From contig NZ_SBII01000005.1 of the NCBI RefSeq assembly GCF_004028155.1, forward strand, positions 1 through 64,000: 64,000 nt of DNA, written 5' to 3'. Positions 7,878 through 15,190 of this stretch are shown here, in pieces. A program made the position numbers and the translations under genes. Within the stretch, counting starts at the first letter, position 1; each line of letters begins with the position of its first letter. Origin of the DNA: Flavobacterium cerinum (GTDB lineage: Bacteria; Bacteroidota; Bacteroidia; Flavobacteriales; Flavobacteriaceae). The notes beneath the pieces were generated by a model that was not told the origin of the DNA, did no database searches, and was given only the letters and a program-made list of their open reading frames with translations.

Positions 7878-8594
7878 ATGAAAAATTTTTACGCAATTGC
7901 TAAAGAAGGTGATGAGCCACATGAATTTGAAATTAAATTTTTCGATGATAAAATAAAACATAACAGAGTTACCAATGAAGGTTTAGGAGCTATCAACATC
8001 GAATCTTATTTAAAGCCTGCAACTGATGCTGAGTACGACATGAAATTTCGTGAAGCAATGTATGCAATAAAACCAATTTATAAAGTTCCACATTTTTTAG
8101 ATTACCAATTTTCTCGTTATGAAGGCGAAAAAACTGAATTTTTAGCACAAATTCGTTACGTAATTCTTCCTCGTTCAAAAAATGGAAAACCTGCCCATGC
8201 AGAAATCATTGAAAAGTGGTTGGAATCTAAAGAAGAAAAAAGCGCAAGTATTGGAACATATACCATTCAAACTGGCGACGTCCATGCTCCAATTCAAATT
8301 CAACAAAATTCAAATCATTCATCTCAAAAACAAATTATAAATTACACAACATCGGAAATTAATGATGTTTTTTCTGCTTTAAGAGTCGACATTGAAAAAC
8401 TTGACAAATCAATTCGAGAAGATTTTAATCTAGAGATTAATTATGCAGTAAAACAACTTGAAAAGGAAAATGATATAAAACCACAACTTTTAAATATTGG
8501 AAAACTTATTTCGAATGTAGGTTTACCAATTTTTACAAATCTTATTTCGTCTGGAGCATTTGAAGCAATCAAGCCACTTTTTGGAATACAATGA
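7878..8594 (+). CDS. Protein of unknown function with IQTGDVHAPIQIQQ linker motif
   Basis: The 238-residue protein has no signal peptide. Residues 1-118 form a charged globular part I do not recognise. Residues 125-150 hold a short low-complexity linker (GTYTIQTGDVHAPIQIQQNS) of the 'I..G.v..pIQIQQ.t..S.Q' type, which I associate with linkers in abortive-infection-like (AbiTii-type) and other accessory cytoplasmic proteins. Residues 155-205 are probably helical, and the C-terminus (ISNVGLPIFTNLISSG, about 211-226) is hydrophobic and amphipathic. It lies in an accessory patch beside tRNA-like remnants, with a 66-residue gene following. A defence or immunity role is possible but only inferred. 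Confidence 0.55.
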   Translation: MKNFYAIAKEGDEPHEFEIKFFDDKIKHNRVTNEGLGAINIESYLKPATDAEYDMKFREAMYAIKPIYKVPHFLDYQFSRYEGEKTEFLAQIRYVILPRSKNGKPAHAEIIEKWLESKEEKSASIGTYTIQTGDVHAPIQIQQNSNHSSQKQIINYTTSEINDVFSALRVDIEKLDKSIREDFNLEINYAVKQLEKENDIKPQLLNIGKLISNVGLPIFTNLISSGAFEAIKPLFGIQ

Positions 8595-8655
8595 AACGAA
8601 TTGCATATTAAAAACACACATTTCTGTACTTATTTTAACTCATAAAAACTAAAAA

Positions 8656-8856
8656 ATGACCAAAAATAGCATTAAAGAATCACTTGATTTGATTAGAAAC
8701 GAATTTATAAACGACGCGATAAAACCTAATTTTAAATCGATAGCTCTAAAAGAAAAGTGTGAAATACTTTATGACATTGCACAAAAAGAATTACCTGAAG
8801 ATCATGAACTTCTAAAGGAAGTACTTAAAACTAAAATTGCTTTAAGCAACAAATGA
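8656..8856 (+). CDS. Small hypothetical protein
   Basis: A 66-residue, Lys/Glu-rich, probably helical and soluble protein. It starts 61 bases after the preceding unknown gene on the same strand, with an A-rich AAAACTAAAAA leader before the ATG, so the two may be cotranscribed. No family is recognised. Its codon use and composition resemble the preceding gene, which supports that it is real, but a protein this short could be spurious. Confidence 0.45.
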   Translation: MTKNSIKESLDLIRNEFINDAIKPNFKSIALKEKCEILYDIAQKELPEDHELLKEVLKTKIALSNK

Positions 8857-9122
8857 TTAAAAAAGCAAATGCTTTTGAATTTCCAAATCTAACCAAAAGA
8901 AATTTATCCCGAATTTACTCTATCCTGTCATTTCAGATGTTTATTTTATATTTTCAAAAAATGTTAAAATAGGGATTAGGTGTTCGATTACAAACCCTGA
9001 CAGCCCACGAAATTTATAAACCTCCAAAATCAAATGACTTTGGAGGTTTTTTATTTTTATACCTACAGCTAGAAAAGATTCAAGTTTTGACTTTTTTTGT
9101 CGCATTGCTGTGGTAATTTATA
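8857..9122 (+). other. Intergenic region at the end of the accessory patch
   Basis: No gene is supported. Around 8981-9010 the sequence TGTTCGATTACAAACCCTGACAGCCCA faintly resembles a tRNA T-loop and acceptor end, but the stem does not pair, so a third tRNA remnant is only a suspicion. It is followed by the terminator at 9019-9054. Confidence 0.3.
9019..9054 (+). terminator. Rho-independent terminator
   Basis: Arms AACCTCCAAA (9019-9028) and TTTGGAGGTT (9039-9048) pair perfectly around a 10-base loop and are followed by a T tract. It lies between the accessory patch and the convergent AraC gene. Confidence 0.75.
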
Positions 9123-9908
9123 TTATAAAAATTCATTCGGTCTTTTATTTAGTATTTGAAAGAAGCTGGAACTGAATGCGGGTAAACTTTTGTAACCCAC
9201 AAGATAGGCTACCTGTGATACTGTATATTTTCCGGTACTTAAAAACTCAACTCCTTTTATGACCCGAACCAATTGAATATATTTTGACATTGTGATTGCT
9301 GTTTCTTTCTTAAATATCCTTTCTAAGGATCGCAACGACATATTGTTGCTTTCTGCTATTATACTCACCTGTAAATCACCACTAAAATTATCAATAATGA
9401 AATTACTTATTGCTAACAGTCGCTGATCATTTGGAACCGGAATATTTAAAGAAATGGCTTCTTTAAAAAAAGTAGGCAGACCTACCAAAATTGCATTTAG
9501 AAAGGCTTCTTCTTCAATAGAATGTTCTTCTATTTTATTCCACTTGGATGAGTACGAGATAATTTCCCGTAGTACGGGTGGAACAGAAAATATCCTTACT
9601 TTATCATAGAAGTTCCCTTCTTGAGTAATGGTGTAAAAAATGGTTCTCAAGTTTATATTATCTGAAACGGCTGTAGTTCTATGTGGAAGATTGGATGGTA
9701 TCCATGCAGCATGGTTTTGAGGCAGCAGGTAGATATGCCCATCTACGTGCAGGTACTGAAACCCTTTTTCTACATAGACTAGCTGTGCTCTTTTATGAAA
9801 GTGCTCTTTAGTATCGTGTACCCAATTATCCTCAAACCAGACATAGGCTTTTTTTGCAATGTAATCTACTAATTCGTTTGCCTCTTCATACTGTAACCCA
9901 GGCTCCAT
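9123..9908 (-). CDS. AraC-family regulator (cupin + HTH), NimR-like
   Basis: This 261-residue protein has an N-terminal cupin-type sensing domain (H-x-H region EHFHKRAQLVYVEKG, about 36-50, and IPSNLPHRT) and a C-terminal AraC domain (about 165-261) with VSIIAESNNMSLRSLERIFKK and VSQVAYLVGYKSLPAFSSSFF. It resembles the E. coli NimR (YeaM) type. It is divergent from an MFS gene of the CynX/NimT family, the same arrangement as nimR-nimT, and the shared intergenic region has a 10-bp inverted repeat. Control of the transporter is therefore a reasonable inference; the inducer is unknown. Confidence 0.85.
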   Translation of the reverse strand: MEPGLQYEEANELVDYIAKKAYVWFEDNWVHDTKEHFHKRAQLVYVEKGFQYLHVDGHIYLLPQNHAAWIPSNLPHRTTAVSDNINLRTIFYTITQEGNFYDKVRIFSVPPVLREIISYSSKWNKIEEHSIEEEAFLNAILVGLPTFFKEAISLNIPVPNDQRLLAISNFIIDNFSGDLQVSIIAESNNMSLRSLERIFKKETAITMSKYIQLVRVIKGVEFLSTGKYTVSQVAYLVGYKSLPAFSSSFFQILNKRPNEFL

Positions 9909-9935
9909 AGATTGTCGTTTTAGATTAAATATATG

Positions 9936-9969
9936 GCAAATTTAATTATAGTATTCATTTTAAATTTGC
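9936..9969. promoter_or_regulatory. Divergent promoter palindrome between AraC and MFS genes
   Basis: GCAAATTTAA (9936-9945) and TTAAATTTGC (9960-9969) form a 10-bp inverted repeat with a 14-base spacer. Each arm contains TAAATTTG, a match to the Bacteroidota -7 consensus TAnnTTTG, one pointing at each gene. The + strand box ends about 18 bases before the preferred ATG (9987) and the - strand box about 28 bases before the AraC start. Confidence 0.55.
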
Positions 9970-9986
9970 AAAACAAAAAAAAGTAT

Positions 9987-11192
9987 ATGTATAAAATTAA
10001 AATAAAAAGTAAAAAAAATGCAGGATTTTCTTTTGGAATCTTGCTGCCTTTCCTGGGGATATTAGTACTTGGCTCTACATTACGTGCTCCAATAACGGCA
10101 CTCGGGCCGGTAATGACCGAGATCAGTAAATCTTTGGATCTCTCAAATAGTGAGGCAGGATTACTGACAACGATTCCTTTAATGGCATTCGCATTACTAT
10201 CGATTTTTGTGGGACAGCTATCGAGAAAACTCAATATAGAAAAGTTTATTCTATTTTCAATTATCTTACTGCTGGTTGGATTGTATGTAAGGGTAGTGGG
10301 TACTGTGACAACCTTATTTTTAGGATCGGCAATACTGGGTACTGCAATATGTATTGGGAATGTTTTAGCTCCCGGCTATATAAAGAAAATATTTCCTGAT
10401 AGAGCTGGAATGATTATAGGATTTTATTCCGTTTTTATGAGTCTTACAGCTGCCCTTGCTTCTGGTTTAAGTATTACTATTGGTAGGGAAACAGGACTTG
10501 GTTGGAAAGGTTCTTTAGGAATATGGATATGGGTTAGCCTGCTTTGTTTGTTGTTATGGCTGCCTCTTGCATTAAAAAGATCGAAGGGTGTAGAAAAAAA
10601 AGGAATTGCAAAAAGAGATAAAAACATTTTTAAATCATCATTAGCATGGCAGATTAGTATCTTTATGGGACTTCAATCCTTACTGTACTATTGCATTGTG
10701 ACCTGGCTTCCTATGCTGCTGCAGGATTTTGGTATGGCAAAAGAAGAAAGCGGATGGGTTCTGTTTTATATGCAAATGGCAATGCTTCCTATTACTTTTC
10801 TAGGGCCTATTATTGCCTCTAAACTTTCCAATCAAAAAATGTTGGTTTTAATTGTTGGGGCAGGAATGTTCAGTAGCATCTTATTGATACTGCTTTTTCA
10901 ATTGCAGTATATTTATAGTGCGGTTATACTTTTTGGGATAGCTTCGGGATTGGCTTTCAGTCTTTCAATGATGTTCTTTGTATTACGTACCAGAGATAGC
11001 CACACAGCAACAAGTCTATCTGGTATGGCGCAATCGATCGGGTATCTCCTTGCAGCATTTGGACCTCCTGTATTTGGTAGCTTATATGAGTTTGGGAAAA
11101 CTTGGGATTTCTCTTTGTGGTTTCTTTTAGTTGTTATAGTACTACTGATTTTTACAGGTTTGAAGGCTGCTGCAAACCGATTCATAGATTAA
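9987..11192 (+). CDS. MFS transporter, CynX/NimT family
   Basis: From the ATG at 9987 the product is 401 residues with about 12 membrane segments. The stretch STLRAPITALGPVMTEISKS in the first loop followed by SEAGLLTTIPLMAFAL is characteristic of the CynX/NimT branch (cyanate or 2-nitroimidazole transport). A longer frame starts at 9933, but that start lies upstream of the TAAATTTG -7 box at 9961-9968, so the mRNA would not contain it. The divergent AraC regulator supports a NimT-like export role. The actual substrate is unknown. Confidence 0.88.
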   Translation: MYKIKIKSKKNAGFSFGILLPFLGILVLGSTLRAPITALGPVMTEISKSLDLSNSEAGLLTTIPLMAFALLSIFVGQLSRKLNIEKFILFSIILLLVGLYVRVVGTVTTLFLGSAILGTAICIGNVLAPGYIKKIFPDRAGMIIGFYSVFMSLTAALASGLSITIGRETGLGWKGSLGIWIWVSLLCLLLWLPLALKRSKGVEKKGIAKRDKNIFKSSLAWQISIFMGLQSLLYYCIVTWLPMLLQDFGMAKEESGWVLFYMQMAMLPITFLGPIIASKLSNQKMLVLIVGAGMFSSILLILLFQLQYIYSAVILFGIASGLAFSLSMMFFVLRTRDSHTATSLSGMAQSIGYLLAAFGPPVFGSLYEFGKTWDFSLWFLLVVIVLLIFTGLKAAANRFID

Positions 11193-11241
11193 AGCTTCAT
11201 CACTATAAAATTTATAAATTCAGAAAACTCATCGCTTAAAT

Positions 11242-11273
11242 AAAAGGATAATCGAAAGGTTATCCTTTTATTT
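11242..11273 (+). terminator. Rho-independent terminator after the MFS gene
   Basis: AAAAGGATAA (11242-11251) pairs with TTATCCTTTT (11260-11269) around an 8-base loop and runs into ATTTAAT. It lies about 50 bases after the MFS stop codon. Confidence 0.65.
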
Positions 11274-11373
11274 AATATTAAAATTGTAGAAAAGATTTTT
11301 TTTTAAAGTTAGAAAACAATTTAAATTCTATATTTATATTGAATAAAAATGAAATTAATTATAATAATAGTAT

Positions 11374-12492
11374 ATGGGATTATTTGATAAATTAAGAAAT
11401 GAGTTTATTGATATTATTGAATTCATCGATAACAGTAACAATATAATTGTAGCAAGATTTGAACGATTTCAAAACGAAATTAAAAACAATGCTAAATTAA
11501 TTGTCAGGGAAGGACAACAGGCTGTTTTTATAAATGAAGGTAAAATTGCAGATATTTTTAATCCGGGTACTTATACGCTTAATACTCAAAACTTACCAAT
11601 ATTAAGTACTTTACAAGGATGGAAGTATGGGTTTAATAGTCCTTTTAAGGCGGAGGTATATTTTATAAATACCCGTAATTTTATTGATCAAAAATGGGGT
11701 ACTAAAAATGCTATTACACTTAATGATGACCGTTTTGGGATGTTGGAAATTCGTGCATTTGGAACTTATACTTTCAAGATTACAGATGCTGGAAAATTCA
11801 TAAAAGAAATTGTAGGTACAGATGGACAGTTTACAACTGAAGAGATTGTTGAACAATTAAAAAGTATAATAGTAAGTCGTTTTACAGATGCTATTGGTGA
11901 AGCTAATATGCCAGTAGAGAGTTATGCCGCAAATTTGAATGAACTTTCAATGGCTATTTTTAGTTATATGAAAGATGATTTTGCTTCTTATGGTATGGAG
12001 GTCAGCAAGTTTTTACTTGAAAATGTTTCAATGCCGGAAGAAATCAAAAAAGAAATATTTGAACTTAGCAGGTTAAATAAAATTGATTTTAATAAGTTAA
12101 CCCAATATAAAGCAGCTAAAGCAATAGAATTGGCTGCAAATAACCCTTCGGGTATAGCAGGAGCGGGCGTTGGAATGGGAGCTGGATTAGCAATGGGAAA
12201 CCAAATGGGCCAAGCTTTTAATCAATCTCAACCTGCACAAACATTTAATACTGCACAAAATCAACAAATTCCACCTCCATTGCCAGTAGAAGCAAAATAT
12301 TTTATTGCTCTCAATAACCAACAATCAGGACCTTTTAGTTTAATTCAACTTATAGAAATGACAAAAACCGGACAACTTACAAAAGAGACTTTAGTTTGGA
12401 GTCACGGAATGACCGGATGGGAAAATGCCGAAACAGTTACTGAATTGCAAAATATTTTCACACAAACCCCTCCACCTTTACCGGGCAACTAA
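11374..12492 (+). CDS. SPFH-domain protein with C-terminal GYF_2 domain (YdjI-like)
   Basis: The 372-residue protein has no membrane segment or signal. Residues about 35-245 resemble the SPFH/virion-core-like YdjI family: a REGQQAVFINEGKIADIF strand pair, the GTYTLNTQNLPIL segment, and the DDRFGMLEIRAFGTYTFKI core. A Gly/Ala-rich, low-complexity linker (about 265-285) and a Pro-rich hinge follow. Residues about 306-358 (GPFSLIQLIEM, WSHGMTGWENAE) form a GYF_2-type domain, which usually binds proline-rich or partner proteins. It is 8 bases upstream of a zinc-ribbon membrane protein, so the two probably form one operon and complex. The role is not established. Confidence 0.8.
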   Translation: MGLFDKLRNEFIDIIEFIDNSNNIIVARFERFQNEIKNNAKLIVREGQQAVFINEGKIADIFNPGTYTLNTQNLPILSTLQGWKYGFNSPFKAEVYFINTRNFIDQKWGTKNAITLNDDRFGMLEIRAFGTYTFKITDAGKFIKEIVGTDGQFTTEEIVEQLKSIIVSRFTDAIGEANMPVESYAANLNELSMAIFSYMKDDFASYGMEVSKFLLENVSMPEEIKKEIFELSRLNKIDFNKLTQYKAAKAIELAANNPSGIAGAGVGMGAGLAMGNQMGQAFNQSQPAQTFNTAQNQQIPPPLPVEAKYFIALNNQQSGPFSLIQLIEMTKTGQLTKETLVWSHGMTGWENAETVTELQNIFTQTPPPLPGN

Positions 12493-12500
12493 TTATTCTA

Positions 12501-13583
12501 ATGGAATCGATTGAAATAAAAGAAAAAGAATTAAACATTTTTAAATGTTCAAATTGCGGAGCAGGACTTAAATATAAACCCGGGACTACAACTTTGATAT
12601 GTGATTATTGTGCGACACAAAATGAAATTCATCAAGAAAAAACAATAATTGAAGAATTAGATTTTAATGATTATCTTGAAAAATCTGAATCTGAAAGTCT
12701 TGAATTAGAAAAAATAATTCGTTGTAAAAATTGTGGATCTGCTTCCTCTATAAATGAAAGTTTAAAGTCATTACATTGTCCTTATTGCAGTTCTCCTTTA
12801 GTTGAAGATGATATTAGCGAGGAACGATTTATAAAGCCGGGTTATGTACTTCCTTTTAATTTAGATACTCCAAAAGTTTATAATTTACTTGCTAATTGGG
12901 TAGACAGTCTATGGTGGGCTCCTAATGATTTAAAGAAAGCAGCTCTTTCTCCAATTGGACTGACTGGTATTTATGTTCCGTATTGGACTTTTGATGTGAA
13001 TACCTTTAGTGTGTATGTGGGAGAAAGAGGCGAAAATTATCAAGTTACAACAGGAACTGGTGACAATAAAAGCACTGAAACAAGGACACGATGGTATACT
13101 GCTACGGGTACTATTTCTATTTTTTTTAATGATGTTATTACTCCTGCATCCGGAAATATTGATTTGATTTCTTTGAAAGAATTAGAACCATGGGATACAG
13201 ATGCGTTAATAAAAGTTAATGATCAATTTTTGAGTGGTTTTATTACTGAAAAGTATAAGATTAAATTAAAAGAAGGCTTTCAATCAGCGAAAATTGTTAT
13301 GGATGAAAAAATTGTACAAGAGATCCGTCATGATATTGGTGGAGATAAACAGCGTGTAAGTTCGGTTAACACACAGTACGATAACATACATTTTAAACAC
13401 GTTTTACTACCGGTATATGTAAGTTCATATCGTTATAAAAATAAAATTTATAACTTTTATGTAAACGGAAGAAATGGGAAACTCATTGGAAACAGACCTT
13501 ATAGTACGGTAAAAATCATTTTTACGATTATTACAGCTTGTATTTTAATTGGGATTTTAATTTTAATGTTTAATGGGAATTGA
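12501..13583 (+). CDS. Zinc-ribbon protein with C-terminal transmembrane helix
   Basis: The 360-residue product carries two zinc ribbons: CSNCGAG...CDYCATQ (about 15-40) and CKNCGSA...CPYCSS (about 75-98). A long middle domain (about 110-320) with YVPYWTFDVNTFSVYVGERG and TRTRWYTATG is typical of proteins often misnamed 'primosomal protein N' or 'RNA polymerase subunit P' in databases. A single membrane helix (IIFTIITACILIGILILMF) ends the protein. It starts 8 bases after the SPFH gene. The pair probably forms a membrane-associated assembly in which the ribbon protein anchors the SPFH partner; this is inference. Confidence 0.75.
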   Translation: MESIEIKEKELNIFKCSNCGAGLKYKPGTTTLICDYCATQNEIHQEKTIIEELDFNDYLEKSESESLELEKIIRCKNCGSASSINESLKSLHCPYCSSPLVEDDISEERFIKPGYVLPFNLDTPKVYNLLANWVDSLWWAPNDLKKAALSPIGLTGIYVPYWTFDVNTFSVYVGERGENYQVTTGTGDNKSTETRTRWYTATGTISIFFNDVITPASGNIDLISLKELEPWDTDALIKVNDQFLSGFITEKYKIKLKEGFQSAKIVMDEKIVQEIRHDIGGDKQRVSSVNTQYDNIHFKHVLLPVYVSSYRYKNKIYNFYVNGRNGKLIGNRPYSTVKIIFTIITACILIGILILMFNGN

Positions 13584-13926
13584 TGTTTTATTCAATTGAT
13601 TATAAGTAGAGGCGATAATTTAAATGTCGTCCTAAAACAAAAGAGCTTCAGTTTTAATTGAAGCTCTGCTTATGTCTATTTACTTTATACTTTCCGGAAT
13701 ATTCCTGTTCAAAACTATCTCTTTTTCGGATTGAAAATATAGAAGATTTGGACTACATTCTATATTTTAAACAATGTAAAGTAAATGGTTGCCAGGTAAC
13801 CAAATTTATTATGAATTGATAGTTTGTAAGCTTTATTATATTTGCTGCTGAAAACGGCTCGAAAATTGTTATAATAAAAACGGCAATTTTTTTATGCCTA
13901 CATCATTTAAAAGATTGGATATACTA
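13584..13926 (+). other. Intergenic region with a weak hairpin
   Basis: No gene is supported. AGAGCTTCA (13642-13650) and TGAAGCTCT (13659-13667) form a hairpin without a T tract on the + strand but with TTTTGTTTT on the - strand side, so its terminator role for the upstream operon is uncertain. The remainder is AT-rich and presumably holds the next promoter. Confidence 0.4.
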
Positions 13927-14292
13927 ATGCAGAATACAATTTTCAGGATATTGTGTGGTTTAATTGCTTTGCAAAGCCTCATTTTTGCTTTCGACTATCC
14001 AATTGCTTATACCACGAATTCTATTGAGGATTTAGTTTTTAATGAACTTGAGACAGTGGATGATAAATCGACGAAGGATATTTTACATATAATAGATATT
14101 TTCCCTGAAAACAGTGACCGTGATTCTGAAACTATGGATTATGAGTTTTTTCAGATGGTATTATCTTTAAAAACAAGCAGCTTTTTCTCTTTTTTTAAAA
14201 CAGCACTTCATACGGAGTATAAACAGCCATATTTTCCTGAAAAATATTCTAAGGTGTTTAATCCGCCTCCTGAACATTATTGTTTTTCTTAG
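13927..14292 (+). CDS. Small exported/membrane protein ending in NPPPEH motif
   Basis: The ATG at 13927 is preferred over 13894 because it places an N-terminal hydrophobic segment (FRILCGLIALQSLIFAF) directly after the start; the product is then 121 residues. The centre is acidic, and the C-terminus reads YSKVFNPPPEHYCFS. Short Bacteroidota proteins ending with a conserved 'F.PPPE' are known upstream of metal-efflux and other envelope genes, but their function is not known to me. The downstream neighbour is a small coiled-coil lipoprotein. The first Met at 13894 cannot be excluded. Confidence 0.5.
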   Translation: MQNTIFRILCGLIALQSLIFAFDYPIAYTTNSIEDLVFNELETVDDKSTKDILHIIDIFPENSDRDSETMDYEFFQMVLSLKTSSFFSFFKTALHTEYKQPYFPEKYSKVFNPPPEHYCFS

Positions 14293-14357
14293 TTTTTTGT
14301 TATCTGCCAGTGCAGATAATGGTTTAATTATATCTATAAAAGAAAAAACAAAACAAT

Positions 14358-14690
14358 ATGTTTTATATAAAATCAAAAAGCATTTCATTATCAATTGCTT
14401 TATTGTCTGTTATTATACTTACCTCATGTAATCTGAAAAATGAAATTGAAGGTAAAATTGAAAGTGAGATCCAAAATGAGTTCGAAAACACATTAGGTAC
14501 AGACTCTATTGAAGAGGACATCACTAAGATGAAACAATCAGCTGAAGAAATTAAAAACCTGCTTAATAAAGACTCACTCAACGGTGAGCTGGATAAATTA
14601 AAAGGAGATTTAAAAGATTCTGCTATAAAAGCTAAAGACAGTGCGGTTTCCAATGCTTATAATAGTTTACTGGATAAACTCAAAAATTAG
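14358..14690 (+). CDS. Small coiled-coil lipoprotein
   Basis: The 110-residue product starts with a signal sequence ending in VIILTSCN (lipobox Cys24). The rest is charged, with heptad-like Leu/Ile spacing (KIESEIQNEFENTLG, MKQSAEEIKNLLNK, ELDKLKGDLKDSA), suggesting a helical coiled coil in the periplasm. It follows the previous small protein by 65 bases. No named family is recognised, and its role is unknown. Confidence 0.55.
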   Translation: MFYIKSKSISLSIALLSVIILTSCNLKNEIEGKIESEIQNEFENTLGTDSIEEDITKMKQSAEEIKNLLNKDSLNGELDKLKGDLKDSAIKAKDSAVSNAYNSLLDKLKN

Positions 14691-14907
14691 TTGTATAAGA
14701 AAAGGCTTCTGTTAATTTAGGAGTCTTTTTTATTATTTGTTATTGTCTAATTTATTATTAAGATTAGATTAAAACAATATGTTTGACCTTCAAAAATATA
14801 TCATTGGTTGATAAATTTAGTTTTATCTAACAAATCATCAATGAGATGTTGCTTTTTTCAACAAGATAAAGTGTTATGTATTTTAATATCCGTACTATAT
14901 TTGCCAT
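14691..14907 (+). other. Intergenic region upstream of the riboswitch
   Basis: An imperfect hairpin around AAGGCTTCTGTTAATTTAGGAGTCTTTTTT (about 14703-14733) probably terminates the preceding lipoprotein gene. The sequence TATATTTG at 14896-14903 matches the -7 consensus and would place transcription initiation close to 14910, at the beginning of the cobalamin riboswitch. Nothing else is seen. Confidence 0.5.
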
Positions 14908-15078
14908 CGGATTTTGGTTACCATTTTTATGGTATTAAAAGGGAATCGGGTGTAAATCCCGGACTGTTCCTGCAGCTGTAATCTTCATAAAAAAAAATAA
15001 TATAAATGCCACTGCCAGATAGGGTGGGAAGGCTTATTATTTGAAGAGAGTCAGAAGACCTGCCAACTTTCATTTTTT
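14908..15078 (+). promoter_or_regulatory. Cobalamin (B12) riboswitch
   Basis: The hallmark elements appear in order: GGGAATCGGGTGTAAATCCCG (14941-14961, the conserved G-rich P3-P4 junction), CTGTTCCTGCAGCTGTAATC, the GCCACTGCC segment (15008-15016), GGGAAGGC (15027-15034), and the B12 box AGTCAGAAGACCTGCC (15049-15064). A TATATTTG box at 14896-14903 fits a promoter just upstream. It precedes the secreted T9SS protein at 15191 by about 115 bases on the same strand. Repression by adenosylcobalamin or another corrinoid is expected from the family; translation- versus transcription-level control cannot be told by eye. Confidence 0.93.
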
Positions 15079-15190
15079 CGATGCTTTCAGGATAAAGGCA
15101 TAGAAAGCTAAACTTTTCCTTTGCGGGTAAGGCCATGCCTTCTATTCTTTATTCTTGCGATTTAATGTATATTAATTAATAAATCATAGA

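Noticed and set aside
7740-7961. Minus-strand open frame across the promoter and start of the 238-residue gene.
   Set aside because: It is AT-rich, rich in Phe/Ile/Tyr/Asn, overlaps the better supported gene on the other strand and resembles no protein.
8975-9010. Third tRNA-end-like sequence before the terminator at 9019.
   Set aside because: The loop motif is imperfect and the stem does not pair; similarity is too weak to use as an attachment site.
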